A DNA stretch of 30,534 nucleotides from CAYRSA01 sp964494845 (GTDB taxonomy: Bacteria; Patescibacteriota; Saccharimonadia; Saccharimonadales; JAGQNJ01): positions 1 to 30,534 of the forward strand of contig CAZBSC010000011.1 of assembly GCA_964494845.1 (NCBI GenBank), read 5' to 3'. Position numbers and translations under genes: made by a program. Within the stretch, counting starts at the first letter, position 1. Every line of letters starts with the position of its first letter. This document shows, one piece after another, positions 23,510 through 30,534 of the stretch. Under the pieces are notes generated by a model that was not told the DNA's origin, made no database searches, and was given only the letters and a program-made list of their open reading frames with translations.

Positions 23510-24157
23510 ATGAGTGAATCTTTTATTGAACAGACACCCGATTTAAGGGCGGCAAGTGAATTGAATAACGCTATCCAGATGGCCATTCTTTCTGGATCAA
23601 GAGATGGTATTACAAATGGTGGTCAGTTTGATGGATCTTTTTACAATTCTGATACGAACTATTTGCATACTAATGAATTGGAACCAGACCTTTTTTCACG
23701 CTCTGATTATGGTGGCAATGTCGAAAATGTTTGGAGTGTGACCCCTGGCCAGTCTGGAGGCATTGTTTACGATGAAAGTGACCATGTAGAACGAACAGTA
23801 AGTAGGATTTATGGTGGAATAGAGAACTTTCAACTTAGAATTTTAATCACAACTGCTGATAGGGGAAAGATTGAAGTTGCTGATGCCGAACCCGCTAGTT
23901 ACGCTGACGAAACAAAAACCGACAAATATGCGCCTGGAGATGATCGATTCCGGTCATACACAAATTCGCATGACCGAGCAGTTAGACCTGCGCCACTTAC
24001 AATTACGCGGACAAACAGACAGGGCGAAAAAAGCTCAATAACACTAACTGATGAACGAGCAGTGCTCGGCCGGAAAATTATGCACCGAAGAGTTGCACGA
24101 AATATTGGCGCCTCAACAATTGCTCGCATTTCCAGACCACCGCGGAGGACCAATTAA
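23510..24157 (+). CDS. Hypothetical protein, 215 aa
   Basis: The soluble protein has an Asn/Asp/Ser/Gly-rich first half (residues 20-90) and a strongly basic C-terminus (GRKIMHRRVARNIGASTIARISRPPRRTN) that could bind nucleic acid or membrane. There is no signal peptide or transmembrane helix. I recognise no family. It has a strong promoter and a GTGAGG ribosome site, and sits divergent from the TrmB-type regulator with a palindrome at the -35, suggesting regulated expression. The next gene follows after 83 nt on the same strand. Confidence 0.65.
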   Translation: MSESFIEQTPDLRAASELNNAIQMAILSGSRDGITNGGQFDGSFYNSDTNYLHTNELEPDLFSRSDYGGNVENVWSVTPGQSGGIVYDESDHVERTVSRIYGGIENFQLRILITTADRGKIEVADAEPASYADETKTDKYAPGDDRFRSYTNSHDRAVRPAPLTITRTNRQGEKSSITLTDERAVLGRKIMHRRVARNIGASTIARISRPPRRTN

Positions 24158-24240
24158 GTTTAATATAATTAGCCACTTTATTGCCAGGAGAGTCAGTAAC
24201 CTACCGACCTAAAGTGAGTGAGAAGAAAAAAAGGATTATT

Positions 24241-24942
24241 ATGTCAGATACAGTATCGTTAGAATTTCCAACACAAATAGAAGCTGACCTTGAATTGATA
24301 CAAGGTCACATAGTGAGCCGACTCGGAGAGCATGCACTTATGCCATGGGCTCTGTCAAACCTAGAATTTCACTCCCACGTAGTTGTAGGCGAGAATGATG
24401 TCGATAGACTCAAGAATGATGTCAAAAGACTATATGTACCGGGTGAAGATCAACTATTAGAAACCACGGTCGTAGGCCCGGATGGACGCCACGTAGTAGA
24501 TGTACGAACACAAACCGAAGACGAAGGTCCCATACATCATGAAACGACATTTTGGCCATCAAACACGGAGAGATCTCGAGACCCTATATCAGCAATCTTC
24601 AGTGTTGATGCTAATGGAACTATCATAGATTCTCTGGATCATCAGTTCGCTAACCCCCTGCCTGGTTCAACGGGACCTGAGGTTTTTAAAAATACTGCCG
24701 GGACCAGGCAACTGCTATTAATGCTCGACAAAATGTTGACTGGTTTTGTACAAGTTTCTAATCCATTAGAAAACTCAATTATGTTGATTGACAACCCCAG
24801 AGCAAGGTCTGATGTGCTAACGTACGCAAAAGCACAACCGACACCAGCTGATGTTGATGTTGCCCGAGCATTAAGGGAAAAACAACGTCGTGATGACACG
24901 AGTCTTGAAGATGCTATCGCAAAGTCCAAAGAACGGCAATAG
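24241..24942 (+). CDS. Hypothetical protein, 233 aa
   Basis: ATG 24241 is chosen because AAAGGA lies about 7 nt upstream; an in-frame TTG at 24181 would add 20 unlikely residues. The protein is soluble and acidic, with a central beta-rich part (EDQLLETTVVGPDGRHVVDVRTQTEDEGPIHHETTFWP) and a Lys/Glu/Arg-rich helical C-terminus. No family is recognised. A TATAAT at 24164-24169 may be its own -10, but no -35 is visible, so read-through from the preceding gene is also possible. It converges with groEL. Confidence 0.65.
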   Translation: MSDTVSLEFPTQIEADLELIQGHIVSRLGEHALMPWALSNLEFHSHVVVGENDVDRLKNDVKRLYVPGEDQLLETTVVGPDGRHVVDVRTQTEDEGPIHHETTFWPSNTERSRDPISAIFSVDANGTIIDSLDHQFANPLPGSTGPEVFKNTAGTRQLLLMLDKMLTGFVQVSNPLENSIMLIDNPRARSDVLTYAKAQPTPADVDVARALREKQRRDDTSLEDAIAKSKERQ

Positions 24943-25017
24943 AATCAAGAACAAATTATGAACAAAATCAATGAATTCGTTGCTTGGGTTGTTAGTAAAT
25001 TCTAATTAGCAAGTCTG

Positions 25018-26664
25018 CTACATGCCCATCATGCCACCGCCGGGCATTCCGCCACCAGCAGCTGGTTCTTCCTTCTTTGGCACTTCTGCAACTAGTGCAC
25101 CCATGGTCATGGCTGTACCGGCTATGGATACCGAGTTCTGAATGGCCTCGCGCGTTACTCTTTTTGGATCGACAATCCCGGCTGTTTTTAGGTCTACTAG
25201 CTTATCAGCAGTGTTTACGTCTACGCCCTGCCCTTGTTTGGCCTTTTGGACCTGTGGCAACCATTCGTCAGGGTTTAGACCTGCGTTTGACAGCAAGATT
25301 TTGAACGGCTGAAGTAGTGCACTGGCGAGTAGTTGCGCGCCCGCGGCGGTAGAATCATGGCCAGTTACTTTAACGGTGCTGGCTAGATTCACTAACGTTA
25401 CGCCACCACCAGGGACGATTCCCTCTTCTAGTGCTGCTTTTGTAGCCGCAACTGCGTCGTCAACACGAAACTTCTTTTCTTCGATTTCTGTCTCTGTCGC
25501 ACCGCCAACCTTGATAACTGCGACTTTGCCCTGTAAGGCTGCACGCCGGGCATCATAATTTTCTCGGTCATATTCGCTGGACGCCGCTAAACCTTGTGAT
25601 GTTATTTGTGCAATTCGAGATTTTAATGCAGCAACACTGCCTGCGCCCTCGATGATTGTTGTTTCGTCTTTGGTCACGATAACTTTTCGGGCACTACCAA
25701 TATATCTGGCTTCTACATTTTCGAAGGTGTCGCCTTTTTCTTCGGAAATTACTTGTCCACCCGTTAGTACTGCGATGTCCTCGAGAGTTTCTTTCCGCCT
25801 ATCGCCAAATGATGGCGCTTTTACGGCAACCGCGTTCAGAACGCCTTTTAGTTTGTTCAGGATCAACACTCCTAGAACTTCGCCTTCTACATCGTCGGCG
25901 ATGATTAGGACATCTTTTTTACCAGCCTGGGCTAACTGCTCTAGAACTGGCAAAAATTCCTGTGCACTACTGATTTTCTTGTCAGTGATTATGATAGCTG
26001 GCTTGTCGATTACCGCCTCCATGCGTGTGGCGTCAGTGGCCATAAATGGGCTAACGAATCCACGGTCCATAGTAAAGCCTTCGACGACTTCTTGCTCTAA
26101 TAGCAAGCTCTGCCCTTCCTCAACCGTTACTACGCCGTCTTTGCCAACTTTGTCTATAACATCGGCAATGAGGTTGCCGATTTCGGCGTCACCGGCGCTG
26201 ATTGTTGCGACTTCTGCCACCCGTTTTTTGTTAGCCTTGATGTCCTCACTCATTCCGTCTAGCTTTTTCAAGACGTCTTGGGCAGCTTGCTCTAAACCTT
26301 TGCGAAGTTGCATTGGGTTATGCCCCGCAGCGATCAATTTGTTGGCTTCGTTTAGGATGTGATAGGTCAAAACCGTGACGGTTGTAGTCCCATCGCCAGC
26401 GACATCGTTCATTTTATTAGCCGCTTGCTTGATCAGCTCTGCACCTACTTTGTAGCCAAGGGTTTCGTCGTCTTTGTCCTCGATTTCGACACCTTTTGCC
26501 ACTGTCACGCCGTCGTGAGTCACTGTTGGGCTGCCGTACGATTTATCAATAACCACATTGCGGCCTTTCGGGCCCATAGTGGTTTTTACTGCTTCGTACA
26601 AAATCCTGGCGCCCTCTAGCACTCGCCTTCGTGCATCATCATCATAAAATACTTTATTTGCCAT
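25018..26664 (-). CDS. groEL: Chaperonin GroEL (Hsp60)
   Basis: The 548-aa subunit of the 14-mer chaperonin folds proteins in the cytosol with ATP. Conserved segments are TTMGPKGRNVVIDKSYGSPTVTHDGVTVAK, the ATPase motif AGDGTTTVTVL, the apical-domain stretch FVSPFMATD and PGGGVTLV. It ends with the characteristic Gly-Met tail (GGGMPGGGMMGM). The start abuts the stop of the 58-aa ORF (TAG|ATG), with AAAAGGAG inside that ORF as ribosome site. It is the third gene of the groES-orf58-groEL operon under CIRCE control. Confidence 0.98.
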   Translation of the reverse strand: MANKVFYDDDARRRVLEGARILYEAVKTTMGPKGRNVVIDKSYGSPTVTHDGVTVAKGVEIEDKDDETLGYKVGAELIKQAANKMNDVAGDGTTTVTVLTYHILNEANKLIAAGHNPMQLRKGLEQAAQDVLKKLDGMSEDIKANKKRVAEVATISAGDAEIGNLIADVIDKVGKDGVVTVEEGQSLLLEQEVVEGFTMDRGFVSPFMATDATRMEAVIDKPAIIITDKKISSAQEFLPVLEQLAQAGKKDVLIIADDVEGEVLGVLILNKLKGVLNAVAVKAPSFGDRRKETLEDIAVLTGGQVISEEKGDTFENVEARYIGSARKVIVTKDETTIIEGAGSVAALKSRIAQITSQGLAASSEYDRENYDARRAALQGKVAVIKVGGATETEIEEKKFRVDDAVAATKAALEEGIVPGGGVTLVNLASTVKVTGHDSTAAGAQLLASALLQPFKILLSNAGLNPDEWLPQVQKAKQGQGVDVNTADKLVDLKTAGIVDPKRVTREAIQNSVSIAGTAMTMGALVAEVPKKEEPAAGGGMPGGGMMGM

Positions 26665-26841
26665 CTACTTTTTCTCCTTTTCCATTTTTGCCATCGCAAT
26701 CTGAAGCTTATTCTTTAAATCATCAATTTCTTTTTTGTCGCGACTAGCAATTAAAAATAATTTGATTACTGCTATAGCAAGTACCGGCACTAGAAAAATC
26801 ACAACCGTTGCAAAAATGTTATTAGCCACAATGTCATCCAT
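26665..26841 (-). CDS. 58-aa single-pass membrane protein between groES and groEL
   Basis: An ORF of 58 codons plus stop exactly fills the space between groES (1 nt away) and groEL (0 nt away). It begins MDDIVANNIF. It encodes one transmembrane helix (about 9-32, IFATVVIFLVPVLAIAVIKLFLI) followed by a charged helix or coiled coil (RDKKEIDDLKNKLQIAMAKMEKEKK) facing the cytosol. This topology resembles PspB, though no homology is claimed. Its translation is probably coupled with both chaperonin genes, and its 3' end provides the groEL ribosome site. It would be co-induced by heat shock. The exact fit of frame, spacing and stop makes chance unlikely. Confidence 0.75.
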   Translation of the reverse strand: MDDIVANNIFATVVIFLVPVLAIAVIKLFLIASRDKKEIDDLKNKLQIAMAKMEKEKK

Positions 26842-26842
26842 A

Positions 26843-27112
26843 TTATTTCACCGTTGCGATTATGTTTGCTCGGTAGACCACAACGTATTCTTCTGCGCCC
26901 ACTTTAACCGTCGTAGCTTCGTACTCGTTTTTATAAATAACACGATCGCCGGGTTTTACTTCCTTGACGGCGCTACCTACAGCTACAACTTTGGCTGTTT
27001 TTGGTTTTTCTTTGGCGCTGTCGGGTAAATATAGCCCACTAGCTGTTTTATTTTCACTTTTTTCCGGCTGTACGACTACGTACTCGGGCATAGGGTTTAT
27101 TGGTGTCGCCAC
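26843..27112 (-). CDS. groES: Co-chaperonin GroES (Hsp10)
   Basis: The 89-aa protein caps GroEL as a heptamer. Family elements are INPMPEYVVVQPEKSENKTASGLYLPDSAKEKP (including the mobile loop), AKVVAVGSAVKEVKPGDRVIYKNEYEATTVKVGAEEYVVV and the C-terminal IIATVK. The start is GTG 27112, preceded by a very strong AAAGGAGG at about 7 nt. It is the first gene of the operon; its promoter (27152-27180) overlaps a CIRCE operator. Confidence 0.97.
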   Translation of the reverse strand: MATPINPMPEYVVVQPEKSENKTASGLYLPDSAKEKPKTAKVVAVGSAVKEVKPGDRVIYKNEYEATTVKVGAEEYVVVYRANIIATVK

Positions 27113-27151
27113 TTTGTAACCTCCTTTAGTTATCAACTACTTGTACTGAGT

Positions 27152-27180
27152 ATTCTACAAAAGTAAACTGGCACTTGCAA
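27152..27180 (-). promoter_or_regulatory. groES operon promoter
   Basis: On the minus strand TTGCAA (27175-27180), 17 nt, TAGAAT (27152-27157). The -35 lies inside the CIRCE element. Confidence 0.6.
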
Positions 27181-27194
27181 CCCTAGAGTGCTAA
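27168..27194. promoter_or_regulatory. CIRCE (HrcA) operator
   Basis: The right half GAGTGCTAA (27186-27194) is perfect. A 9-nt spacer separates it from the left half CTGGCACTT (27168-27176), which matches TTAGCACTC at 6 of 9 positions. Spacing and position over the groES -35 are those of HrcA repression sites. Confidence 0.85.
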
Positions 27195-27206
27195 TTGGTA
27201 ATGGTT

Positions 27207-27215
27207 TGATACAAT
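27207..27215 (+). promoter_or_regulatory. Extended -10 of the guanidino-enzyme homologue gene (leaderless)
   Basis: TGATACAAT has the form TGnTAnAAT and ends 7 nt before ATG 27223. No Shine-Dalgarno sequence lies between. The CIRCE element is 13 nt upstream. Confidence 0.5.
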
Positions 27216-27222
27216 ATTGTTT

Positions 27223-28080
27223 ATGCTAATAAACACAAAAGTGCTAATGTCTGGTGCCGACTATTTCAACGACGGGTTTGCTATAAATGCCCTAATGGAC
27301 TCAGCTAATCCTGTAGATATCATTAAAGCCAAGCAAGAACACGACTCGATAAAACACGCCATGCAGAGCATTGGTACAGAAGTGGTCCAAGTTCACCCTC
27401 CAAGAGGTTGCCAGGATGGGGTATACACCGCCAATTGGGCTTTGTGTCGAGGCGATACTGTTGTGATGGCCGCGTTACCAAACAAAAGAGTTGACGAGGA
27501 AGATTACGCCGCCCATGTTCTAAGCAACCTGGGGAAACGACTAGTATTCTTGCCCAAAGGCCTTAAATTCAGTGGCCAGGGCGATGCCTTGCCATGCGGC
27601 AATTACCTTTTTGCAGGTACAGGCTATCGAACCGACAAAGAAGTGCACAGTTTCCTGGCAAAGAATCTGGACTATAACGTTATCAGCTTGCAGGCTATAC
27701 CAACCCTAGACAAACAAAAAAAGCCAGTCGTGAACAAAGTAACCGGCTGGCCAGATAGCTTCTTCTACGATATTGACCTGGCGATTGCTGTATTGTCGCC
27801 CAACCTAATTGCCTGGTGCCGAGATGCATTCACACCAGAGAGCCAGGCAAAAATCGATAAAATAACAGACATGGATAAAATCGAAGTCTCGTACGAAGAA
27901 GCCGTGAAAGGCTTCGCCTGCAATTTGGTATCAAACGGTGAAGCGGTGGTTATGAGTCATTACGCGCCAAATCTAAAAAAGGCCGTAGAAGCAGCCGGGT
28001 TTAAAACAATCACCATTCCCGCTACAGAGCTATTCAAAGGCGGGGGCTACATCCGCTGCACCACTTTGACTCTTAATTAA
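27223..28080 (+). CDS. Amidinotransferase/dimethylargininase-like protein with altered catalytic motifs
   Basis: The 285-aa protein has the pentein (guanidino-modifying) fold of COG1834-type N-dimethylarginine dimethylaminohydrolases: YTANWALCRGDTVVM, FSGQGDALPCGNYLFAGTGYRTD, FFYDIDLAIAVLSPN and a C-terminal GGGYIRCTTLTL carrying the nucleophilic cysteine. Relative to the usual FEGxGDA and YHLD motifs, Glu is Ser and the catalytic His is Asp. The reaction may therefore differ, or the protein may be a divergent hydrolase. Substrates of the family are arginine or methylarginine-like compounds. ATG 27223 is chosen over an upstream TTG because an extended -10 ends 7 nt before it. It is divergent from groES and converges on murE, sharing TTAATTAA at the stops. 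Confidence 0.75.
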   Translation: MLINTKVLMSGADYFNDGFAINALMDSANPVDIIKAKQEHDSIKHAMQSIGTEVVQVHPPRGCQDGVYTANWALCRGDTVVMAALPNKRVDEEDYAAHVLSNLGKRLVFLPKGLKFSGQGDALPCGNYLFAGTGYRTDKEVHSFLAKNLDYNVISLQAIPTLDKQKKPVVNKVTGWPDSFFYDIDLAIAVLSPNLIAWCRDAFTPESQAKIDKITDMDKIEVSYEEAVKGFACNLVSNGEAVVMSHYAPNLKKAVEAAGFKTITIPATELFKGGGYIRCTTLTLN

Positions 28081-29428
28081 GGGTTTTGAGAATTTTGCTG
28101 GTGGTTTTTATTTCGTCCCAAGGATGCTCTACTACCCTGTCGGGGTTGTGGTCGTCTTGTTGCAGGTGGCGGAGTTCGGCGGCTTTTGGCCCGTTTCGTA
28201 AGATATCTTTTTCGTGTCCTTTGCCTAGTAGCAGCACGGTGTCGCCCTTTTTAGCCATTTTTAGAGTCTTGTGTATGGCCTGCTCGCGGTTATGCACCAA
28301 AAATAGATCTTTTTCGCGTGTTTTGCCTTCTTTTTCGGCGGCCTTTGCTATGGTATCCATGATTTCCATGCCATCGATATCCCGGTCATCTTCCTCTGTT
28401 AGCACAATCAAATCAGCGTACTTTCCAGCCAGTTGGCCCATGGTTGTTCGCTTTTCTACGTCGCGTCGTCCGGCAGAACCAAACATCACAATTAACTTCC
28501 CTTTTACAACTGGTTTTAGATCCCGAAAAAGCTTATCAAAGCTGTCTGGGGTATGGGCATAATCTACTATGACATCAAACGACTGTCCTTCGTCGATACG
28601 AGTCATGCGGCCCTCTACGCCTTCCAGTGCTGCAATGCCGTCCTCGATCTGTTGCTTACTCAGACCCAGTGCCCTACCTACGCCAACTGCCGCCATAGAA
28701 TTAAACACGTTAAAAGTGCCTGGCAATTTACAATTAATCCAGTATTCTTCGTCATCAATCACCGCTGCATACCGACTACCGGATGGTTTTAATTGGATGT
28801 GCTTTGCCCGAATATCGCCGTCTTTGATGCCATATGTAACGGGATTTTTAATATCTGCGCTAAATAGTGCAGCACTGTTATCCTCGGCGTTGATTATGCC
28901 TGTTCTCAGGCCCTTTTTGTTGCTGTTCGTCAGTTGGAATAGTCTTCTTTTGGCATCGCGGTAATTTTCAAAAGTGCCGTGATAGTCCAAGTGCTCATGC
29001 GTAATATTGGTCATAACCGCCACGCTAAAGGGCACACCCCAAACCCGGTGCTGAGCCAATGCATGACTAGTTACTTCAAGCACAAGCCAATCCATCCCCC
29101 CCTGTTTCATAGATTTTATTCGACTAATCAACTGAGGAACAGAGACGCTAGTCATGTGAGCTACTTGTGGTTTTATATCATTCCCCACACCGTAAGCTAC
29201 TGTTGTCATCAAGCCTGCTTTGTATCCACTTTCGACAAGCATTCTATGGATCATGAACGCCGTAGATGTCTTACCGTTAGTTCCTGTCACCCCTATAACA
29301 TTTAGATTTTTGGCCGGGCGTCCTGCCATCGTCTGCAACAGGACTGCCTCGCCCAAATGCCCTAAGGGTTCAATCTTTTTGAACGTCTGTTTTGGAATAA
29401 ATTTCTTAACAACCCCTCGAAAACTCAT
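28073..29428 (-). CDS. MurE-like Mur ligase without the N-terminal domain
   Basis: The 451-aa ligase resembles UDP-MurNAc-tripeptide synthetase, which adds the third amino acid to the peptidoglycan stem with ATP. The P-loop GVTGTNGKTS is only about 40 residues from the start, so the usual ~90-residue UDP-binding domain is missing. The middle domain has TSHALAQHRVWGV, TNITHEHLDYHG and YRDAKRRLF; the C-terminal domain has VDYAHTPDSFD, FGSAGRRDVEKR and LLLGKGHEKD. At the diaminopimelate/lysine-selecting position it reads TEEDDRDIDG instead of DNPR. The start MSFRGVVKK (29428) is preferred; an upstream extension would run through tsaD. A shared palindromic -10 lies 8 nt before the ATG. Confidence 0.87.
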   Translation of the reverse strand: MSFRGVVKKFIPKQTFKKIEPLGHLGEAVLLQTMAGRPAKNLNVIGVTGTNGKTSTAFMIHRMLVESGYKAGLMTTVAYGVGNDIKPQVAHMTSVSVPQLISRIKSMKQGGMDWLVLEVTSHALAQHRVWGVPFSVAVMTNITHEHLDYHGTFENYRDAKRRLFQLTNSNKKGLRTGIINAEDNSAALFSADIKNPVTYGIKDGDIRAKHIQLKPSGSRYAAVIDDEEYWINCKLPGTFNVFNSMAAVGVGRALGLSKQQIEDGIAALEGVEGRMTRIDEGQSFDVIVDYAHTPDSFDKLFRDLKPVVKGKLIVMFGSAGRRDVEKRTTMGQLAGKYADLIVLTEEDDRDIDGMEIMDTIAKAAEKEGKTREKDLFLVHNREQAIHKTLKMAKKGDTVLLLGKGHEKDILRNGPKAAELRHLQQDDHNPDRVVEHPWDEIKTTSKILKTLN

Positions 29429-29436
29429 TACATACC

Positions 29437-29444
29437 AGTATACT
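29437..29444. promoter_or_regulatory. Palindromic -10 shared by murE-like and tsaD genes
   Basis: AGTATACT yields TATACT on both strands. It ends 8 nt before the minus-strand ATG (29428) and 9 nt before the plus-strand ATG (29454). The 25-nt space has no room for conventional leaders and no Shine-Dalgarno site. Confidence 0.45.
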
Positions 29445-29453
29445 AGGTTTCGT

Positions 29454-30515
29454 ATGAAGATTTTAGGGATTGAGACAAGTTGTGACGAGACAGCAGCGGC
29501 TGTCGTCGAGGATGGCAAAAAACTGCTTTCAAATGTTGTGGCTAGTAGCATGGATTTGCAGGCCCAATATGGTGGGGTAGTGCCAGAAATTGCCGCAAGA
29601 AGCCACATAGAATCTATCAACCCAGTCATAAAACAAGCTTTAACAGAGGCCAATTGTACCTGGGATGATATTGATGGCATCGCTGTAACATATGGCGCAG
29701 GACTTGGCGGATGTTTATTAATTGGCGTTTTGGCCGCGCGAACTATTGCTATTATTCATGACAAGCCCCTGTACGCATGCAACCATCTAGAGGGGCACGT
29801 CTATGCGAATTTCCTGACCAGCACTTCCCTGCCCGGCTACAAAATGCCAGACACAGCACCAGAATTTCCGATGCTTGCTCTTATCGTTAGCGGCAAACAT
29901 ACCCAGTTAGTACTGTTCGAAGACCACTTTAATTATAAAGTTCTAGAGAAAACCCACGATGATGCTATAGGAGAGGCCTTCGACAAAGTTGCACGCATTG
30001 TTGGTCTGCCCTACCCGGGTGGCCCCAGTATTCAAAAGATTGCACCTGACGGCGACCCTAATAAATATCAGTTTCCCAAAGCAAAGCTAGACGAAAAGTA
30101 TGCTTTTAGCTTTTCAGGACTGAAGACAGCCGTTTTGCGCACCGCTCAGAGAGAAATAGGTGAAGATCACACATTTGTCAGTAAAAACGTCCCAGATAGG
30201 CTCTCTGACACGCAGAAAGCCGATTTTGCGGCCAGCTTTCAACGATTAGCGGTAGAGACGGTGGTTGATAAGACCGAAAAGGCTTTTGAAGAGTTTTCGC
30301 CTAAAAGCGTTGTCATCGCCGGCGGCGTTGCTGCCAGCGGAGAGCTACGTAGACAACTGAGCGAACGTCTCCCCTTGCCTATTCAATACCCTGACATGAA
30401 ATTATGCACCGACAACGGCGCCATGATCGCCACTCTAGGCTGTTTTAAGATGAAGCTCGATCAACCAACAGCCGACCCCTATTCACTAGATATTCAACCT
30501 AATCTAAGCATGTAG
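29454..30515 (+). CDS. tsaD: tRNA N6-adenosine threonylcarbamoyltransferase TsaD
   Basis: The 353-aa ASKHA-fold enzyme transfers threonylcarbamoyl to A37 of ANN-decoding tRNAs. Features are MKILGIETSCDETAAAVVEDG, GGVVPEIAARSH, the metal-binding HLEGH (His111, His115), HDDAIGEAFDKVARIVGLPYPGGP, VIAGGVAASGELR and CTDNGAMIA near the C-terminus. SGKHTQLVL replaces the usual SGGHTxL. ATG 29454 is the start; an upstream in-frame extension would lie inside murE. It is divergent from the MurE-like gene and probably leaderless. It should partner TsaB and TsaE encoded elsewhere. Confidence 0.96.
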   Translation: MKILGIETSCDETAAAVVEDGKKLLSNVVASSMDLQAQYGGVVPEIAARSHIESINPVIKQALTEANCTWDDIDGIAVTYGAGLGGCLLIGVLAARTIAIIHDKPLYACNHLEGHVYANFLTSTSLPGYKMPDTAPEFPMLALIVSGKHTQLVLFEDHFNYKVLEKTHDDAIGEAFDKVARIVGLPYPGGPSIQKIAPDGDPNKYQFPKAKLDEKYAFSFSGLKTAVLRTAQREIGEDHTFVSKNVPDRLSDTQKADFAASFQRLAVETVVDKTEKAFEEFSPKSVVIAGGVAASGELRRQLSERLPLPIQYPDMKLCTDNGAMIATLGCFKMKLDQPTADPYSLDIQPNLSM

Positions 30516-30534
30516 TAGCAAGATGTTAGGCTGC

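Noticed and set aside
24958..25005. 15-codon ORF encoding an amphipathic peptide (MNKINEFVAWVVSKF)
   Set aside because: Reminiscent of short membrane-active peptides, but there is no ribosome site or promoter and the length is easily due to chance.
28073..28080. Convergent stops of the guanidino-enzyme homologue and MurE-like genes share TTAATTAA, so both proteins end in TLN
   Set aside because: A simple consequence of a palindromic double stop; no sign of function.
29429..29680. N-terminal extension of the MurE-like frame by 84 residues
   Set aside because: It would overlap tsaD on the other strand, and the extra sequence does not resemble a Mur ligase domain.
1..30534. CRISPR array, tRNA or rRNA genes, insertion sequence or prophage
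   Set aside because: No direct-repeat array, cloverleaf, transposase or phage structural gene was found on reading both strands.

Overview
The window looks like a chromosomal segment of a Candidate Phyla Radiation (Patescibacteria) genome, most likely Saccharibacteria (TM7). This is inferred from several things: short intergenic spaces; a DnaG whose zinc ligands are gone; a MurE-like ligase without its N-terminal domain; a cysteine-patterned repeat protein of the type seen in CPR genomes; a CarS-like CTP transferase in a bacterium; and many small lineage-type hypothetical proteins. Reading frames use the standard code, with TGA as stop. One 100-N scaffold gap is present, flanked by an exact 55-bp duplication that is an assembly artefact.

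Layout. 1-1204: the 3' end of an unknown Pro/Gly-rich protein and a cysteine-patterned repeat protein. 1261-7865 (minus): a run dnaG, rpoD, UPF0200-like kinase, polyprenyl diphosphate synthase, phytoene/squalene synthase, followed by a hypothetical gene with its own promoter. 7985-9044: two small unknown proteins. 9045-16455 (minus): YjbR/MmcQ (split by the gap), oligoribonuclease, a hypothetical, CapA-like, MsrB, MscL, DUF1761, glutamate dehydrogenase and ArgRS. 16544-19105: a DUF1361 membrane protein, divergent from a plus-strand group of CDP-alcohol phosphatidyltransferase, PHP phosphoesterase and CarS-like transferase, which suggests polar-lipid synthesis. 19109-20137: phosphoglucose/phosphomannose isomerase. 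20199-20753: an acidic protein.

20754-21337 has no gene but is extremely rich in nested complementary segments. A 12-bp helix can join positions 20795-20806 to 21322-21333. A 19-bp long-range helix lies inside it, and three long arms radiate from what looks like a four-way junction. I read this as a candidate large structured non-coding RNA of about 540 nt, and it is the most interesting object in the window.

21338-24942: two membrane-associated hypotheticals, a TrmB-type regulator, and two plus-strand hypotheticals behind a strong promoter that abuts a perfect 14-bp palindrome. 25018-27112 (minus): groES, a previously uncounted 58-aa membrane protein, and groEL, under a CIRCE/HrcA-type operator. 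27223-30515: a guanidino-group-modifying-enzyme homologue with altered active-site motifs, the MurE-like ligase, and tsaD.

Regulation. At least eight genes have a -10 hexamer only 7-10 nt upstream of the start codon and no Shine-Dalgarno sequence. This suggests that leaderless transcription is common here, including two back-to-back divergent pairs. Other genes have clear AGGAGG-like sites, so both initiation modes coexist.
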